From: Trametes villosa
Taxonomy: Eukaryota; Basidiomycota; Agaricomycetes; Polyporales; Polyporaceae
Reading direction: 5' to 3'
DNA length: 64,000 nucleotides
Assembly: GCA_002964805.2 (NCBI GenBank)
Contig: PUDQ02000001.1
Location: 2,814,001 to 2,878,000, forward strand
Program-made: the position numbers and the translations under genes
Part shown: positions 44,921 to 57,200 of the stretch, in pieces
How positions within the stretch are numbered: position 1 is the first letter of the stretch
Layout of the letters: every line of letters starts with the position of its first letter
Notes under the pieces: model-generated
Databases searched by the model: none
What the model was told of the DNA's origin: nothing
What the model saw: only the letters and a program-made list of their open reading frames with translations

Positions 44921-47900
44921 TTACCGCATCCCTGGCGGGTCAAAGACGGGTGGTCGAGATGCGAGTGGTTGCCGCGACTGCTGCGAAGGAACAGACTTGA
45001 TCTTGCCCAGCCATCCCCTCTTCACCGCGGGGGCCTTGCCCTCGGGGTTTGAGGACGCACGCGGGCTATTCGTTACGTCGGAGATGGTAGGTGGTAGAGG
45101 TGGCGCGAGGCCGGTCCCGGTAGTCGCTCTCCTCGAGGGCGAACTCGATCCCGCACGAGCAACCTGATGCCGCACTGGCGTGAACCCCGTACGCATGCTC
45201 TGCAGAGCCTTGCGGAGACGTGGCGTAGTGGGCTGTGGTGGAAGGGTGCCAGGAGCACTGTCGACCGTGAAAGGCTGCGGCGGCAGAGCGTTGCAGTCAT
45301 CGAAGTCATCTGGTGCTCGCCTCTTCACACCAACGACGGAAGACGATGACGACGACTCCGGCATACGCTGAGCTTGGCTCGGGGCAGATGGCGCGCGTTG
45401 ACGATCAGGCGTGCGCGCTCTGAAGACCGGCATAGGAGGAACGCGCGACTCGGGAGTCTTGGGGCGAGAGAGAGACGACGGGCCCGACATCATGCGCGCG
45501 CGGGACTCGGGTGTCTTCGGACGGAAGGTAGGCATCGGAGGTGGTTGGTAGTTCTGGGAATTTGGCGAGTGAGAGGCGGGTGCTGTCACCACGCGAGGGC
45601 GGGAGAAGGGGCGCGAGGAAGACGAAGATGCAAGTGATGAGGAGATAGTTGGGGCGGGTGCGAGGGTGAGTGGAGGGGAGAAAGCGGATGTCCTGTGAGG
45701 TGCGGGTGCAGAGACAGGAGCCGGAGCAGGGGGGGCCGGGGCCGGAGCCTCCGCCGCTTTCGCAGCAGCCTCGGTAGCCGCAGTGAGCTTCGTCTGGAGG
45801 TTCTGCATCTTGCGGGTCAGGGAGTCGACCTTGTTCGTGAGCTTCTTCTTCTCCTTGATCATCCTACAACGCGATAGTTAGCAATCATGGACCCTGCGCC
45901 TGGAGATGTGGTTACGCACTCGATGAAGCGGTCGTCGTTCTCCTCGATTTCCGCGCACTTGGAACGAAGCAGGTCCTCCATCTCCGCGTTCTTCTCCCTC
46001 AACTCAGCAATCGCGTCCTCGAGCCGCGGCTGTGCCCGCAGGGAGTCGAGTTCGCGCTTGAGCGAGGCGACGGTCTGCTGGTGCTGGATCGTCTGCATCG
46101 CGAGGTTCGCCTCGGTGGTCTTCGCGAGCTTGTCGAGAGCTGTGCACTTGGTATGAAGCTCGGTGAGCTCTACCTCGAACGTCACTATACGACGCTCGCT
46201 ATATGCGGGGTTAGTATACCTGGAGCATGCAGAGTGAATGAGCACACGCACTCGTCCATATGCTGGCTCTCCAGGAAGCGCTGCAGCGACTTCGAGCGCT
46301 GGATCTCTGCCTCCAGCGTGGTGATCTCGTACTGGAGGCTGACCTTCTCCTCTTCCGCCGCCGCAAGGGAGGACTCCGCATGCTCCAGCTGAGCGCGTAC
46401 AGCAGGGAGCTCTCCCTCCACTTTGGCCAAGGTGGCCTCCGCCTCGTCGCGCCGGGCGATCGCCTCGCGCAACTCGGCAGCACTCGTCTCCTCCAGCTGG
46501 GCGCGGGCGGCCTTCTCCTCGTTGAGCTCGACGCGGTACTCGTCGGCCTCCTTTGTGAGTGCGACGACGCGACCCTCAAGCTCCTGGATGGTCTGCGACA
46601 GCTCGTCCATCTTCTCCCGCTGCTGCATAGCCGAGTCGCTCTGCGAGTCCTTGAGGGTCTGCAGTTCGGCCGTAGTGTCGGCAAGGCGCTTCTCCAGAGC
46701 CTGAAGCTCCTCCGCGTGAGCGTCACGGAGGTGCGCAAGTTCTGCCTCGAGAGCGTTCGCCTTGTCGGACGCTTCCGAGACTTCTTGCGCGTGCTTCTCT
46801 GCATCTCGTACGGCTTGCTCGTAGGAGGCCTGGAGTCCGTCTCGGCGGACCGTGGCGGCCTCCAGGTCTGCGGAGACTGCAGCCAACCGCTCGCGCAGAC
46901 CGCTCGTCTCCTCATCGTGCGCGGTCTTCAGCTGCTCGAGCTCCGTCTCCAAACAGCTCGCCATATCCAGGGACTCGCTAGCCTCCGCCAGACGCGCCTC
47001 TAGCTGCTGCTTCGTCTGCGCAAGCTCCTCCTCCACAGCCTTGCGCGAGACGTCGGCCTCTCCGCGGAGGCGCGCGGCCTCCTCGAGCTCGTCGGAGACG
47101 CCCTTGAGCTGCTCCTGGAGCGCGGCCACCTCGCCTTCGTGCTGCTTCTTCGCCTGAGCCAGCTCGTCGCGGACGCGCTCCTCCGACTCCGAGCGTACGG
47201 CGCTCGCCGAGAGGTGATGCGAGAGCTCGTCCTCGGCGCGCTTGAGCTCCTCGTCGACTCGCTTGAGTTCGTCGATGGTCTCCTGGTGGCGGGCCTCGAG
47301 CGTCGCAAGAGAGTCCTTGGCTTCGCGCAGCTGGGTTTCGAGCTCCTCCTTCTCCTGTGAGAAGATGCTGGCCTCCAGAGACTGGCGGTCGGCATGGCTG
47401 TCGCGGAGGTGCGCGAGCTTGTCTTGGAGGTCGGCTAGATCCTTCTCCTTCGACTCCAGGTTGCCGCGCACGGTCGCAAGCTCCGCCTCCACAGTAACCT
47501 TCGCGTCTTCGGCGGCCTGGACGGCGCCAGATACCTCGGCCAGCTGCGTCTGGGCGGAGGAAAGCGCGGAAGACGCGCGCGTGGATTCCTCGACGGCGGC
47601 GTCCCGCTCCTGCTTGAGGCTCTCGAGTGCACGAGCGCGGTCGTCCAGCATCTGGGCTAGTTGCTCGCCCTCGGCCCCTGTGGCGCTGATCTGCGCAGAG
47701 AGGGCCTCCTTCTCGCTCTCCGCCGCATGTATGCGCGCCTCCAACCTTGCGATCTCCTCCGAGCGCATCGCAGCCTCCCGCCGCAACCGCACAAGCGCAT
47801 CCCTCCTCCCCGTCATCGCATCAAACGCGACCTTCACCATCCCCTCGACACCCTGATCGCGCGCCTCCTCCGCGGCCTCGAGGGCCTCCTCCATCTCGTC

Positions 47901-50178
47901 GCACCGGTGCAGCGCCGCGTCGCGCTCCTCGCGCGTCGTCCGGCAGTCCTCGAGCATCGCGTCCTTCTCGCGCTGGGCGACCTCCATCTCCGCCGTCATC
48001 TCCGCGATGCGCTCCTCGTGCAGCCGCAGGTTCATCTCCAGCCGCGCGATGTCGTGCTGGTGCATCCCGATCTGCGCCGTCCGGCGGTCGACGCGGCCCT
48101 CGAGCTCGCGGATGTGCTCGCGCAGCGCGGCCTGTGCGCCCGCCGCGGGCTGCCCGGAGGAGAGCGCGTTGAGCTGTTGTGCGTGCCGCTCGTCGGCGTC
48201 GGCGAGCTCTTGTCGTGCGGTTTCGAGGTCTTGCTGGAGGTGCGTCTTCTCAAGCGCGAGAGCGTCCCGCGCGGCCTCCGCGTCGGTGAGAGCGAGGTTG
48301 GCAGCAGTCAGCTGGTCCTCGACGTTGTCCAGGGCAGCACCGGCTTCGACGTGCGATGTACGCTCGCCGGCGAGGTCGATCTCCAACCGTTCGATCGTCG
48401 CCCTAAGACCCGATACTTGGGCATTTGCAGCTTGGAGAGACTCGGTAGCTGTTGACAGCTTGGCCTCGAGCTCGAAGGTCACAAGCTCGTGCTCCTGAAG
48501 TTGTTGCCGTGCGAGCTCCAGATGCTCACATGCATCCGAGAGTTCCTGTGTGAGCTCCTGTATGCGCGTGTTATCGGCCTCCTCGTGCTCTTGGGCGTGT
48601 TGGGTGACGATGGCAAGCGCAACGGTTGCCTGGGTCGAACGCTCGGCCTGCTCTTGGAACGCCTGAACATGGCCTCGCAGCATACTGAGCTCGGCCATGT
48701 CCGCAGCTGGTGTAACAGGGGCAGAGGTAGCCACTGTGAGCTTGGCCTCCAAGGACTGCACCGCGAACCGGTTCTCCGCGTTGAGGAACTCGAGGTCGCG
48801 CCTGAGACCATCGCGCTCGCCGCGGAGACGTTCGATGGTGTTGAGAAGCTTCTCCATCGTCGCGACTGTGGCTTCGTCGGCATTCCTCGCGGAGAAGGAT
48901 GGTTGGGATGGGTCAGCGAGATGAGCTTCGAGTTCGCTAGAAGAGAGGGTCAGAAACAACCAGACACGCAATCGCAGGATACGTACTGAATTCTGGAGTC
49001 AGCAGAGTGGAGACGTGCTGCTAATTGTTCACGCTCCTGCTCTAAGCGATCGCGTTCATCCAACGCGTCTTCCTTCTCTTGAGCGAGTTCCGAAAGTCTC
49101 CCCTCGGTTTCGGACGCCTTCTGGTTGGCCTCCTCCAATAGGCCCGTCGTGCGATCAAGCTCGTCCTGCAACATGGCCAAGTCGCGCTTGCGGCTACCGG
49201 TCGACCGCGCCAGCTCGTTCTCCAAAGCCGCGATCCGCTTCTCCTCGTCCTCGAGCCTCTCCAAAAGCTCGGCCTCGCGGGCGGCCACATCCTCACCTCC
49301 ATGTATGCTCCGCAAATGGCGAAGATCATCCTCGCGGTCGTCGAGCTTGGATCGCAATGTGTCAAGCTCTCCCTGTAGCCTCCTCTCAGCCGCAGTCTTC
49401 TCGTTCTGGACATGGACAAGTGCGTCTCTTGTATGCGCCAGTTGCTCTGTCGTCTTCTGTAGTTCTGTCGCCTGTTGAGTCGAAGTAGCTCGGAGGTCCG
49501 CGAGTTCCTGCTCCAGAGCCGGTATACGGAAAGAAGCGTCGTCGGACGGTTGGCGGCGGTGTCGCGCGCTGGCGGATTGGCTTTGACTTTGCCGGAGAGC
49601 GATTTCTTCGGCATGAGCCTTGCTGTGAAGCTCCTTCTCCAGCGCGCGAAGGCGCGTTTGCAGGGCTGCGTTGTCCTGCTCAAGCTTCGAGCGTCCTGCC
49701 GACGTCGAATTCGCTTGATTAGAGATGAGTTCGATGGTGGATTGGAGCTCGAGAGCGGTGTGCTCAGAGTCCTTGAGCTTGCGATGGGCGGTGGTGAGCG
49801 CGACCTCTGCGTTCTGGCGAGTGAGGCGTTCGTTTGCAAGTTCTTCGCTGCGACGCTTGAGGTCGGCGTCGAGTTGTATTACGCGGTCGGCTTCTCGACG
49901 GAGCTGGTGTGGTGGGGTTCCATCACGCGAGGGACAGCAAGTGGCTAAGAAGAGGACACACCTTGTCGAGCATATCATTCATTGATGCCTTGACATCGTT
50001 CAGTTCTGCCTCCCTCTTCAAGTATTCGCCATGTAGTGTTGCGTGGGCGGCATCTATGCGCCTGTGAGCGATGCTGAAAATACCTGTGCGAGCATAACTG
50101 ACCTTTAGCCCGTAGTTGATCCTTCAGAGCGTGGACCTCGTCAGAGTCGTGGTTGTCGCCGATGCCCCAGGTGGACAT
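44921..50178 (-). CDS. Very long coiled-coil protein with Ser/Thr-Pro-rich C-terminus
   Basis: A protein of about 1600 residues. The start at 50178 is MSTWGIGDNHDSDEVHALKD, and almost all of the next 1300 residues are heptad-rich coiled coil full of Glu, Lys, Gln, Ala and Leu (for example LEQEREQLAARLHSADSRI and ELEGRVDRRTAQIGMHQHD). One exon alone (48971-46185) encodes more than 900 residues without a stop. The last exon (45862-44921) starts with a short coiled coil, then becomes Pro/Ala/Ser-rich with repeated proline-directed sites (RPKTPESR, FRPKTPESR, FRARTPDR), and ends RPPVFDPPGMR. This suggests a cytoskeletal, spindle-pole or tethering scaffold regulated by proline-directed kinases. 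No motor or named domain is visible, so identity is open. Confidence 0.8.
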
Positions 50179-52446
50179 CGTGTTGGTCGGGAGGTTGTCG
50201 TCAGAGAGTGCTGGTGGGGGTCGCCGGGGAAGGGGTGGAATGTAGGACCTGGCGGTCTCGCCGATGGCCAGGGGAGATGGGTGAAGAGGCGAGAAGCGTG
50301 CGTGCCAAAGAGACGCCCGCCAAACCACGCCAATCTCAACACCGACGCGCCTCCCACGTGATCGCGTGGTATGGGAACCTCCTTCCCATCTGGGATGCCC
50401 CTCGGATACGCCGACGCGTCTCCGCAACCCCTGCGGGTCCGTCCTGCCTCCCATCCTCGCCCTCACGCCGTGGATGACTGTTGCTTCGACGCCTCTGGCT
50501 TCTGCTCGTGCGACTGTATGTAATGCAAACTCGCAGTATTTGCAAGGTGTCGAACATCAATCCATATCAATCTCCCCTAAAGTAGACTCAGGAGAATTCG
50601 CGCACAGCACGCTCACATACTGGCCAGCAGCTTGGCAGAACGGACGTGGTAAGTATATCATATCGCTATCCCCTCATTGATGCTGTGGTATACAGCACCT
50701 CTTCCCCGCCCAAGGCCTTCGGGCCATGCGATTCTACCGAGCTCCACATCCCGGCCTTCCCTCAGCTCGTCCGTTGCACTGGAGTTGCCTATTCTTGGCG
50801 ACTCAGTCGTTTCGCAATTGCCCGAGCGGACGCATGGCGTGCCCGCCGTCCTCTTTGGCATCATCCGGCAGAAGAGCAGCTATTCCTGGTGTCATTGGTG
50901 CCCTCGTAGACGGAACAGCGAACGCGAACCCAAACACGCCGAGTACCCGTTGTGGGTCCAGCTATTTTAGCCTCTGCTTCCCGTCCCTTCGGTACACGCC
51001 CTTCTCTGGCTGGAGTGGCGGTGAATGTCAAAAACGTGTTGCTGTTCTGCCCTCTCGCCCTGCTCAAGAGCGCATTGAGTCAGAGTGGCAAGCTGTGTAG
51101 GCATAGGATGCGTAGGCAGGAGTATGAATCTACCATGAAACAGACTCACTGCATCGCGGCGACCATCCCTCTCCCAATACACACTGGCGTTGATCTAAAA
51201 GGTAGGTTATCTCTCCGTCCGCGAGAACGACAAATAACTGATCAGTAGCTTCTCATAGCAGTCATATTGTACATAGTTGCCTCCTTATTGGAGTTTCCCG
51301 CCACTCGAAAGGGAGCACGCACCACAATTGTAAATTTTCCCGCTCACCACCGCTGCCCAGGCTGTGGTAGAGGAGTAGACCTGTCCTCGTCTAACGGCGA
51401 AACTGCGTCCAGCCCCCATCACATGACTCCGGTATATGCGTTGCGGCGTAGAAGATCCAACAGAAATGTCCGAAGAGCTAGCCTCAGTTCCGTGTGCCGC
51501 ATTGAATTGATGATCCGCCGGGGCGGACGACGGTCCTCTCACCCTGAGACGGTACGTGCTCACGAACATCTCGCGACCGCCTGACCTTCGTGCACTTGTA
51601 CCGTACATGCAGTCGGTCTTCTACCCGGACTTTACCCGGTACGCCCTCCCTGTCGCGGACCGCTGTACGCTCTTCGTACTCTGATCCCGTGCCCTTCCAC
51701 AGCGGCATGGAAATAACACATGCACGACACTCAGCCCTTGGCGAGCATATGCGGTGAGCAGAATCTGCGGCACAAGCACACTTCAGATGTCGCTCACCAT
51801 GCTCTCCGTAAAGGTCCACCGTGTTGCAAGCCACCGTAAGCGCGTCTTTTAGGCCGCGGCTCGGCATCTCCTCGCCTGCCAAGACTTGTTTGCTCCCGCT
51901 TTTGACAAACAGTCTCGTCCGAAGCACCAAAAAGAAGACTTCCTCCATCACGGACCGTGACCATCGCCAACACCTCCCCCGCTCACATGGGATCTCAGCA
52001 GCCTCCGGGGCCGCCTCATAGCGCCCCTCCAGGCTGTCAGAAAGCTGCCGCCGCCATACGTTCCGTCGGAACAGCCTATACGCGTCTCCTTGATCCTTCC
52101 CGTCGGCCGCTCCTCGGTCAGAGCCCCAACCTGTGGTGCCCAGTTATTGCAACGGAGTGCGCTCCTCATGAGACCTCGCCCTGTCTGTCCTCTGGAGCGG
52201 TACCCTTCGGATACTCATCGGTATCCCCTACCGTCAGCGGTCTGTTCGGGGCCGCATCATAGCTGTCTACGGTGCCAACAGGCCTCCAGCCCCCTTGTCG
52301 AGCGGGAAAACTAGCATGGCTCCTCCTCCCCCTCCCCCGCATATTTTCCGTCGCACGCTCCTATAAAGCCTACCTCAACAGCCTTGGATTCAGCATCGAG
52401 CACCCCGCCTCGTAGCACTCAACCTCCCCAACCGCCAGCCTCGGAC
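50179..52446. promoter_or_regulatory. Long divergent intergenic region before the cellobiohydrolase gene
   Basis: About 2.3 kb between the coiled-coil gene and the cellobiohydrolase, transcribed away from each other. Many short frames occur on both strands but none shows a domain or credible splicing. A long regulatory region fits an inducible cellulase gene. The C-rich tract around 52327-52340 contains sequences that fit the loose catabolite-repressor consensus SYGGRG on the opposite strand, a weak hint only. Confidence 0.4.
52362..52368 (+). promoter_or_regulatory. TATA box of the cellobiohydrolase gene
   Basis: TATAAAG lies 79 bp before the ATG at 52447, preceded by a C-rich tract. This is a good position for the core promoter of a highly expressed gene. 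Confidence 0.6.
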
Positions 52447-53931
52447 ATGTTCCCCGCCGTCGCCCTCCTCGGGCTCTCCTTCTTCGCGATCGCCTACGGC
52501 CAGCAGGTCGGCACGCTCACCGCGGAGAGCCACCCGAAGCTCTCGGTCCAGCAGTGCACGGGCAAGAACAGCTGCACGACCCAGCAGCGCTCGGTCGTGC
52601 TCGACGCCAACTGGCGCTGGCTGCACTCGACCAGCGGCAGCAACAACTGCTACACCGGCAACACCTGGGACACCTCGCTCTGCCCCGACCCTACCACCTG
52701 CGCGAAGAACTGCGCGGTTGATGGCGCGGACTACTCCGGTGAGCCGCTCTTTTGATGGATTCACAAACCCATATACTGACAAGCTGTATGCGATAGGCAC
52801 CTACGGCATCACCACCAGCGGCAACCAGCTCAGCCTCAAGTTCGTGACGCACGGCCAGTACTCGACCAACATCGGCTCGCGCGTGTACCTGCTCGACAGC
52901 AGCGACTCCAAGTACCAGCAGTTCAACCTCAAGAACCAGGAGTTCACGTTCGACGTCGACATGTCGAAGCTCCCGTGCGGCCTCAACGGCGCGCTCTACT
53001 TTGTCGAGATGGACGCCGACGGCGGCCTCTCCCGCTTCTCGTCCAACAAGGCGGGCGCGAAGTACGGCACCGGCTACTGCGACACCCAGTGCCCGCACGA
53101 CATCAAGTTCATCAACGGCGAGGCGAGTACCTTGCCGTCCTCCCCTCTTGTGTTGCCGTGCTGATGCGCTGTCTGCAGGCCAACGTCATCGGCTGGAAGC
53201 CCTCGGACAGCGACCCGAACGCGGGCTCTGGCCAGTACGGCACGTGCTGCAACGAGATGGACATCTGGGAGGCGAACTCGATGGGCGCGGCGGTCACGCC
53301 GCACGTCTGCTCCGTCCAGGGCCAGACGCGCTGCTCGGGCAACGACTGCGGCGACGGCGACAACCGCTACGGCGGCATCTGCGACAAGGACGGCTGCGAC
53401 TTCAACTCGTGGCGCATGGGCGACCAGACGTTCCTCGGGCCGGGCAAGACGGTCAACACAAACCAGAAGTTCACGGTCGTGACGCAGTTCCTGACGAACA
53501 ACAACCAGACGTCGGGCACGCTCTCGGAGATCCGCCGGCTGTACGTGCAGAACGGGAAGGTGATCGCGAACTCGAAGACGAAGATCCCCGGCCTCGACGC
53601 GTACGACTCCATCACCGACGCGTTCTGCAACGCGCAGAAGCAGGCGTTCGGCGACAACAACTCGTTCGAGCGCCTCGGCGGGCTCAAGCAGATGGGCGCG
53701 TCCTTCGAGAAGGGCATGACCCTCGTCATGTCCATCTGGGACGACCACGACGCGAAGATGCTCTGGCTCGACAGTGAGTACCCCCTCGACAAGGACGCCT
53801 CCAAGCCCGGCATCTCCCGCGGCGGCTGCGCGCGCACCTCCGGCGAGCCCAAGGACGTCGAGTCCAACAGCCCCGACGCGACCGTCGTCTTCTCCAACAT
53901 CAAGTTCGGTGCCATCGGCTCTACTTACTAA
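52447..53931 (+). CDS. Cellobiohydrolase, glycoside hydrolase family 7, without CBM1
   Basis: A secreted reducing-end cellobiohydrolase that releases cellobiose from cellulose. The 456-residue product comes from exons 52447-52738, 52797-53122 and 53179-53931. A signal peptide ([18 protein letters not shown]) precedes the mature start QQVGTL, as is usual for GH7. Conserved pieces include [28 protein letters not shown] and [15 protein letters not shown]. The catalytic motif is EMDIWEANS, with nucleophile Glu232, Asp234 and acid/base Glu237 in preprotein numbering. Many Cys pairs and the near full GH7 length with [19 protein letters not shown] favour a cellobiohydrolase over an endoglucanase. 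The protein ends at GAIGSTY, right after the catalytic domain, so it lacks the linker and cellulose-binding module. The second intron has a GC donor. Confidence 0.95.
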
Positions 53932-54298
53932 GCCACTCCGACGGTACGTTCCCATCGACTACGAGTCCTTCCCGAGGCTGATAGCCACCCAGGCTCAGTA
54001 GGACTTCAGTCGTGTCTCCAGCAGTCCCAAAAGGTGTTCCTGTTCGCATAAGTTCGTGTACTGTCCTGTAGCAGTGTTTGTACGCACCGCTGTCTCCACC
54101 AGAATCCAAACCAGCGCTTTCCACTCCTCTCCCCGATGTCTAAGTCGAGCACCGTTTGACCGACTTCCGTGCAAGCTCTGACTCGCGAGGCGGATGAGAG
54201 CGCGGGCACACAGTCATGCGAGCTCAAGTATGCTTTCTGAACATCGATCCTCCACATTCATTAGGGTATACCGACCAATACAACAGTGGTGTAATATG
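53932..54298. other. Convergent spacer between cellobiohydrolase and sorting nexin
   Basis: About 370 bp where two genes end towards each other. It holds both 3' flanks and no supported gene. Confidence 0.4.
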
Positions 54299-57200
54299 CT
54301 ACTGGACCTCCGAGAATAAAGCGGCAAAGACCTGTGACGCAATCAGACAAAGCGTCGTAGATATACCGAAGGCACTTACCTCGTCGACGATGGTATACAC
54401 GAGGTGTTGATTCAGTCGTCGATTCTGCAAGACAGCGAAAATTCGGCGAGCTCCCCGACGCGCATTCGAACGGCCGATCATGTTCGCGGCCAAATCTAAG
54501 CCCGTCGATTTAGCATCACTGACGTTAGGTTGACTAGCGAATACGCGCCTGGCATCAATGCGGATAGCTTGCGGTTCGCCTCGTCCCTAGTGTGCAGCTT
54601 CTCCTCGACTGTACGCGGGACACTAGGCGGCTTCAGGTTCCCACCAGGCCACAGGCCATCTCGGAAAATGTTGATGAACGTCATGAGATGGGGCTCGTCC
54701 AAGAACGACTTGACAGTCTCGCGTAGCTTCCTGTACTGTTGCTTAGCTGTGCAGGAGAGACGCACCCTTTCTGGACGTACCGCTCGATGGTGGTACCAAG
54801 AACTTGCTGCAGGATGATGACGATCGCCTGTCGCCGTAGCCAGTTATTCTTCTTGTCTAGCTCGAACACAGCGAGAATGAAGTCGCATATCGGGGATGAG
54901 AACGTCGACGTGCTCGTCTCCCCATCGAGAGGCTTCAGGTCGCCGGACAGATGCATGAGCGCGTCCTCCGACGTAGACTTGCCAGACGCCCTGAGAGCCT
55001 GAGCCACCAGGTCCTCGTCGTGGATAGCCGTTCCGGTGATACCCACGAACTCCGCCGCCTGCGTGGTGAGGCGTTGGATGATGACATCTAGCATCGACGG
55101 GCCGAAGAACATGTCGTCGATGCTCTCCGCGACTGACTGATACATAGACTTGACGAGGCCTTGTCCAGGGAACGCGGAGACCGCGGGAGCTTTCGACGGG
55201 GGTGGAGGCTCGGCAGCCATGAAGGGGGAGTCGCGAGACAGGAAGGCTCGGAGCTCGTCGCTCTCGCAGACGGCGGGTATGGCGATGAGGCTCTGTATCG
55301 GACCAATTCAGTCACAGTATAGATCAAGTAATACGTGTCGACGCACCTGTAAGTACTTCTCCAGAGCAACGCGCCTGCTGTCGACGAAGCTCCCAGAGAG
55401 CGCCGTCACCAGTCTCTTACCAGGGAAGTCCAGGTTCCGCACCATCACATACTTCTCTCGCAGCTTGTTGTGCATGTTGAAGAACTCATTGTACCGCCGC
55501 GCCACGACCCATCCCGACGCAAAGCTCCCATCCTGCGCGAGCTGCTGCACCTCGATGAGGTAGCGCACGACCTGCTTCCCGTCCTCCTCGCCCACCGTCG
55601 AGTTCACGATCGCGACGCGCGTGCGGTCCGACAGCAGCCGGTTCGCGTTCTCCTGCTGCTCGTACTGGCTCTTCTGGAACTGCAGCTCGCGGAGCTCCCG
55701 CGTGAGAGCGCTCTTCGACTTGCGCAGCAGACGGAGCTCCTGCGCGTCCCCGCTCAGCTCCGCCTTCTTGAGCAGCGTGTCGAGCAGCGCGTCCTGGGTC
55801 TGCAGCTTGCTGATCTTGTTCGAGAGCCGCTCGATCTCGTGCGAGAGTTGGAGGTCGCCCGGGCCTGCGAGCTGGAAGGAGCCGTGCTCCTTCTCGGCCT
55901 CCTCCTCTTCGGCGAGACGGGTGTCCTCTTCCTCCAAGTCGTCACCGAAAACCATGCGTCGCTTGTCGTCACGAGCGAGGCGTGCGCTCAGTGGAACGGC
56001 GGAATCTGGCACAAGGAGGCTATCCGACGAACTCCCAGCGCGGGGCTCCTCGTGCTGCTCGTCAAGGGCGATGATGTCGGTAAGCGCGGCTTGGATGGCG
56101 TCCATCCTTTGTGACTGCTCCTGCTGCTCCGCATCCTCCGGGTCGTCGAAGAGAGGCGCGCGAGCTGACGAGGCGGAAGGATACTCATTTACCGGAGACA
56201 TGAGTACCTGCAGATTGTTGACGGCGGGCCGTGCCATAGGCGCTACCGTTCCGGGAGAGTTCAGCGATGGACTTTGGCGGGAGGAGGGGGCGCTGGGGGT
56301 AGGTGACGACTCGGACCGCAACAGCACTGGCTTCGCAGTAGTCAACACAGGTTGGCTGCCACCGCGACCTGGCCGGGTAACTTGCGTTGCTTCGGGTGAG
56401 TGTCGCGCAGCGGTAGGTGACCGGTGGCCTCCGCTGAATGACGGGTCCTCCGCTGTGCCCTTCCCACCGTTGGCTTGGATGTCAGCAATAGCGCGGAACC
56501 AGAGCTCCGAGCGCTGGAACTCCTCGAAATCGTGTTCCATCTCCCGCTCAATCTGCCTCTGCGCGAGCATGACGCTCCGCCGTACGCGCCTCTCCGACGC
56601 AGGTGTGGAGGTCTCCGCGCTTTGTCCAAAGGAGCGGATCGTGGTGATGTGTTTCTGCGAGACCGCGCTGAGGACAGGATCTGGGACGGGACTCGAGAAG
56701 TACAGCTCGTTGATGAGCGAGATGTCCTCCTTCAGGGTCGCGGACTGGGCCGAATCCAACAGGGGCTCGTCTTCCTCATCGGAGCTGCCAGAGTCCACAG
56801 ACTCCAGGGGATTCTTGAAACTCTCGACGGTCAGCCAAAACTGCACAAGGAGGGAACGTTGTCGTCGGTCCATGAACTCCATGAAGTACGAGAGCGAACT
56901 CGGGTTGGTGAGAACGTCCCGGAGACCAAGGGGTGCCGTGGTCGGGGTTTCCTGGAAGACTGTTTGCCGCTGCAAAGCCATGAGTATCCGCGGGAACTTG
57001 CATGAGATACATACGCACCGAATCCGCCTCGCCACCTAAGACTACTATGCGCTTCTCGACGCTGCGCTTCGCAGTGTAGAGGCGATCGAGGAAAGCGACA
57101 ACGTCCTCTGTCTTCTCGCCATTGATCCAGTCAGAGTTGGCGTTATTGGCTGAAGTAAAATGTCACTCCAGGTCGTGTTCTTGGGTTTCTTGCTACTCAC

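Noticed and set aside
46260..47856. Plus-strand frames of 204-264 codons
   Set aside because: They mirror the coiled-coil exon on the minus strand; Leu/Arg/Ser-rich composition is what antisense of Glu/Lys/Ala codons produces.
50646..51951. Short frames in the region upstream of the cellobiohydrolase
   Set aside because: All are under 160 codons, without domains or plausible introns; treated as regulatory spacer.
55621..57039. A 472-codon plus-strand open frame
   Set aside because: It is the exact antisense of the RGS-to-PX part of the sorting nexin, whose domains are clear on the other strand.
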